Shown here: positions 61,299-64,000 of the stretch, piece after piece
Layout: the number at the start of each line of letters is the position of its first letter
How positions within the stretch are numbered: position 1 is the stretch's first letter
From: Arthrobacter pascens
GTDB lineage: Bacteria > Actinomycetota > Actinomycetes > Actinomycetales > Micrococcaceae
NCBI RefSeq assembly: GCF_030816475.1
Contig: NZ_JAUSXF010000001.1
Coordinates: 3,596,001-3,660,000 of the forward strand
Direction: 5' to 3'
DNA length: 64,000 nucleotides
Translations under genes and position numbers: made by a program
Notes under the pieces: generated by a model
Database searches by the model: none
The model's input: the letters and a program-made list of their open reading frames with translations, nothing else
Told to the model about the DNA's origin: nothing

Positions 61299-62459
61299 AT
61301 GCTTTCAGACAAATCCCGCCCTGTCATTGAGGCAACACTGCCGCTGGTCGGATCGCGGATCGGGGCGATCACACCGAAGTTCTACGCCCGGCTGTTCGCC
61401 GCCCACCCTGAGCTGCTGGACGGCGTGTTCAGCCGTTCCAACCAGCGCTCGGGCAACCAGCAGCAGGCCCTGGCCGGAAGCATCGCCACCTTCGCCGCGC
61501 ACCTGGTCAACAATCCCGATTCCCTCCCCGAGGCCGTGCTGTCCCGCATCGCCCACCGCCATGCCTCGTTGGGCATCACGGAGCCGCAATACCAGGTGGT
61601 ATATGAGCATTTATTCGCCGCGATTGCCGAGGACCTGGCCGATGTGATCACCACGGAAATAGCCGAAGCCTGGACCGAGGTTTACTGGCTGATGGCCGAC
61701 GCCCTGATCAAGATCGAAAAGGATCTCTACTCCATCCAGGCCAACAGCAAGATGTGGTCGCCGTGGCGGGTTGCCGCGAAGGCCCCGGCGGGCACAGGCG
61801 CCATGACCTTTACCCTTGAGCCCGCCGACGACACCCCGATCACTCCGGCCCTTCCTGGACAATACGTCAGCGTCAAGGTCAAGCTCCCGGAGGGGCTGCA
61901 CCAGGTCCGCCAGTACTCGCTCTCCGGCGACGCCGGCACAAGCAGGACCTTCACCACCAAGCTCGACGACGGCGGAGAGGTTTCCCCTGTCCTGCACCAT
62001 TCAGTAGAGGTGGGCGACGTACTGCAAATCTCCAATCCGTATGGCGAGATCACCCTGAGGGAAGGCGAGGGCCCGATTGTCCTGGCCTCGGCAGGCATCG
62101 GCTGCACCCCCACGGCGTCCATCCTCCGGTCTCTGGCCGAATCCGGATCCGGGCGCAGAGTGCTGGTACTTCACGCCGAAAGCACACTGGACAGCTGGGC
62201 GCTGCGCGGACAGATGACTGACGACGTCGAACGCCTGGAAGGTGCGGAACTGAAGCTTTGGCTCGAAGAACCGCGCGCGGGATCCTTCGAGGGGTTCATG
62301 TCCCTTCGCGAAGTGGATCTGCCGGCCGACGCATCCCTTTACCTTTGCGGGCCGTTGCCGTTCATGAAAAATATCCGCAACGAAGCCATAAACGCCGGCA
62401 TCCCTGCCACGCGCATCCACTACGAGGTTTTTGGACCGGACATCTGGCTGGCTTCCTGA
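61299..62459 (+). CDS. hmp: Flavohemoglobin (nitric oxide dioxygenase)
   Basis: 386 residues. Globin domain with the distal Tyr/Gln region FYARLFAAHPELLDGVFSRS, proximal His in LSRIAHRHASLGI, then the FAD-binding domain RQYSLSG and the NAD domain GPIVLASAGIGCTPTASIL. Converts NO and O2 to nitrate. ATG 61299 (MLSDKSRP) has AGGAG just before. Two hairpins follow. Its NsrR-type regulator is the upstream neighbour. Confidence 0.95.
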   Translation: MLSDKSRPVIEATLPLVGSRIGAITPKFYARLFAAHPELLDGVFSRSNQRSGNQQQALAGSIATFAAHLVNNPDSLPEAVLSRIAHRHASLGITEPQYQVVYEHLFAAIAEDLADVITTEIAEAWTEVYWLMADALIKIEKDLYSIQANSKMWSPWRVAAKAPAGTGAMTFTLEPADDTPITPALPGQYVSVKVKLPEGLHQVRQYSLSGDAGTSRTFTTKLDDGGEVSPVLHHSVEVGDVLQISNPYGEITLREGEGPIVLASAGIGCTPTASILRSLAESGSGRRVLVLHAESTLDSWALRGQMTDDVERLEGAELKLWLEEPRAGSFEGFMSLREVDLPADASLYLCGPLPFMKNIRNEAINAGIPATRIHYEVFGPDIWLAS

Positions 62460-62473
62460 TTGGAGATGCGTAA

Positions 62474-62506
62474 ACGGTCGTTTAAGCACCAGGCTTAAAC
62501 GACCGT
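62474..62506. terminator. Hairpin after hmp
   Basis: ACGGTCGTTTAAG (62474-62486) and CTTAAACGACCGT (62494-62506) are a perfect 13-bp inverted repeat with a 7-base loop. No T-tract follows on the plus strand, so it may rely on the stem or act as an operator-like palindrome. Confidence 0.65.
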
Positions 62507-62519
62507 CAACGCAAGAACG

Positions 62520-62564
62520 ACGGCGGCCCCGCACCTCTTTCTGGAAAAGGTGCGGGGCCGCCGT
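62520..62564. terminator. Hairpin after pckG
   Basis: ACGGCGGCCCCGCACCT (62520-62536) pairs perfectly with AGGTGCGGGGCCGCCGT (62548-62564) around TCTTTCTGGAA. It sits between the converging hmp and pckG stops. Confidence 0.85.
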
Positions 62565-62583
62565 CGTACTTTCTGGCGGTGGG

Positions 62584-64000
62584 CTAGCCCAGGCGGGACT
62601 TCAGGCCGGCCAGCTCGGACTTCAGTGCCTCGGGCAGTGACTCCCCGAAGTTGGCAAACCATTCCTCGATCGAAGCAAGCTCGGTGGCCCACTCGGCCGG
62701 ATCGACACGGACGGCCTCCTCAACCTGAGCCGGAGTCATGTCCAGGCCCTTGAGGTCAATGGAATCACCGGTGGGAACGAACCCGATGGGTGTCTCCACG
62801 GCGTCGGCCTTGCCCTCGAGGCGTTCGATGGCCCACTTCAGGACGCGTGCGTTGTCGCCGAATCCGGGCCAGGCGAAGCCGCCCTCGGAGTTCCGGCGGA
62901 ACCAGTTGACCAGGAAGATCTTGGGCAGGCGTTCCGGATTGGCCTTGGCGGACAGGTTGACCCAGTGGTTCAGGTAATCCCCGGCGTCGTAGCCGATGAA
63001 GGGGAGCATGGCCATGGGGTCGCGGCGGACCACGCCAACCTGGCCGGCTGCGGCGGCAGTGGTCTCGGAGGACAGCGTCGAGCCCATGAAGATGCCGTTG
63101 GACCAGCTGCGTGCCTCCGTGACCAAGGGGATGGTGGTCTTGCGGCGGCCGCCGAAGAGGATCGCGGAGAGTTCCACGCCGTCGGGGTTGTTGTACTCCT
63201 CAGCCAGCATGTCGATCTGGTCGATCGGTGTGCAGAAGCGCGAGTTGGGGTGTGCTGCCGGCCTGCCCGAATCGGGCGTCCACGAGTTGCCCTGCCAGTC
63301 TGTCAGGTGCGCGGGAACTTCCTCGGTCATACCTTCCCACCACACACCGCCGTCGTCTGTCAGCGCCACGTTGGTGAAGATGCTGTGGCCCTTGGCGATA
63401 GCGCGCATGGCGTTGGGGTTGGTGCCCCAGCCGGTTCCGGGGGCAACACCGAAGAGACCGGCTTCAGGGTTGACTGCGCGGAGCTCGCCTTCCTTGCCGA
63501 AACGCATCCAGGTGATGTCATCACCCAGGGTCTCAACCTTCCAGCCTTCGATGGTGGGATCAAGCAGCGCGAGGTTGGTCTTGCCGCAGGCGGACGGGAA
63601 GGCTGCCGAAATGTAGTAGGTCTTCTGCTCCGGGGAAGTCAGCTTCAGGATGAGCATGTGCTCGGCCAGCCAGCCTTCGTCGCGGGCCATCACGGACGCG
63701 ATACGCAGGGCGTAGCATTTCTTGCCCAGCAGGGCGTTTCCTCCGTAGCCGGAGCCGTAGGACCAGATGGAGCGCTCTTCGGGGAAGTGCACGATCCACT
63801 TGTCCGGGTTGCACGGCCACGGCACGTCAGCCTGGCCGGCTTCGAGCGGCGCACCCAGGGAGTGCAGAGCCGGCACGAAGAACGCGTTGGTCTCGGTGAT
63901 GCGGTTCAGGACGTCGGTGCCGATCCGGGCCATGATGCGCATGGAAGCAACAACGTAGGCGCTGTCGGTGATTTCGATGCCGAACTTGGGGTCTTCGGCG
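62584..64000 (-). CDS. pckG: Phosphoenolpyruvate carboxykinase (GTP), partial at the window edge
   Basis: The frame is open to the right edge (64000), and about 471 residues are visible, so the N-terminus is outside. GTP-type [24 protein letters not shown] is the kinase P-loop with the reactive cysteine, and [40 protein letters not shown] and [20 protein letters not shown] are family motifs. It makes PEP from oxaloacetate in gluconeogenesis. The first visible Met codon (63942) is internal. Confidence 0.96.
   Translation of the reverse strand, partial: AEDPKFGIEITDSAYVVASMRIMARIGTDVLNRITETNAFFVPALHSLGAPLEAGQADVPWPCNPDKWIVHFPEERSIWSYGSGYGGNALLGKKCYALRIASVMARDEGWLAEHMLILKLTSPEQKTYYISAAFPSACGKTNLALLDPTIEGWKVETLGDDITWMRFGKEGELRAVNPEAGLFGVAPGTGWGTNPNAMRAIAKGHSIFTNVALTDDGGVWWEGMTEEVPAHLTDWQGNSWTPDSGRPAAHPNSRFCTPIDQIDMLAEEYNNPDGVELSAILFGGRRKTTIPLVTEARSWSNGIFMGSTLSSETTAAAAGQVGVVRRDPMAMLPFIGYDAGDYLNHWVNLSAKANPERLPKIFLVNWFRRNSEGGFAWPGFGDNARVLKWAIERLEGKADAVETPIGFVPTGDSIDLKGLDMTPAQVEEAVRVDPAEWATELASIEEWFANFGESLPEALKSELAGLKSRLG

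Overview
The window reads as chromosome of a high-GC Gram-positive actinobacterium, most likely Arthrobacter or Pseudarthrobacter (Micrococcaceae). Pointers are the carD-ispD-ispF-cysS-rlmB order, a regX3/senX3 pair divergent from phoU, a Bpa-type proteasome activator ending in GQYL, a GTP-type PEP carboxykinase, GTG/TTG starts and GC-rich third positions. It is mostly housekeeping DNA with accessory transport and catabolism operons, three tRNAs and one nested insertion-sequence island. I see no rRNA, CRISPR array or prophage.

Layout. 1-3.4 kb: end of a glucan phosphorylase gene, glgX, and a nitrilase-family amidohydrolase followed by a 32-bp tandem repeat array. 3.5-8 kb: carD-ispD-ispF-cysS-rlmB on the minus strand. 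8.2-11.8 kb: a lipoprotein, then regX3-senX3 diverging from phoU across a four-unit PHO box. 11.8-15 kb: an IS30-type element split by an IS110-type element. 15-22.6 kb: gpmA, a methyltransferase, DUF2516, a trans-sulfuration enzyme, a lipoprotein, tmk-holB and a secreted TAP-like peptidase. 22.7-30.4 kb: tRNA-Thr, a Tat-exported TIM-barrel-like protein, small unknowns, an aldo/keto reductase, bpa, and ybdD/cstA. 30.5-35.9 kb: an ABC exporter with its PadR regulator, and a quinone oxidoreductase. 36-41.5 kb: tRNA-Ser and an organosulfur operon (binding protein, ATPase, permease, TauD-like dioxygenase, flavin monooxygenase). 42-48.6 kb: TetR with a CocE-like hydrolase, an FAD/NAD(P)-binding protein and a prolyl oligopeptidase. 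48.7-54.7 kb: an amino-acid-type ABC importer with DadA-like and Gfo/Idh oxidoreductases, divergent from a LacI regulator. 54.8-64 kb: tRNA-Ser, an MFS pump, a RecQ-phosphoribosyltransferase fusion, a phosphohexomutase, an Rrf2/NsrR regulator with hmp, and pckG running off the end.

The strongest result is the nested insertion. The 1458-bp IS110 element lies inside the IS30 transposase gene, and its 237-bp non-coding left end folds into two guide loops. One loop carries segments complementary to the actual flanks of this insertion. The other carries segments complementary to the element's own joined ends. The ends, when joined in a circle, also build a TTGACA-17 bp-TACGGT promoter facing the RNA. 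This is a readable natural case of an IS110 bridge RNA together with the site it chose.

Other regulatory structure: two LacI operators in mirror arrangement, an imperfect palindrome before hmp fitting NsrR, ATAC/GTAT palindromes before the PadR gene, and short tandem repeats spanning stop codons at three genes. One ABC permease gene appears to carry a one-base frameshift in a run of five G. Starts were placed mainly by ribosome-binding sites and family start positions; family assignments are from recognised motifs, not database searches.
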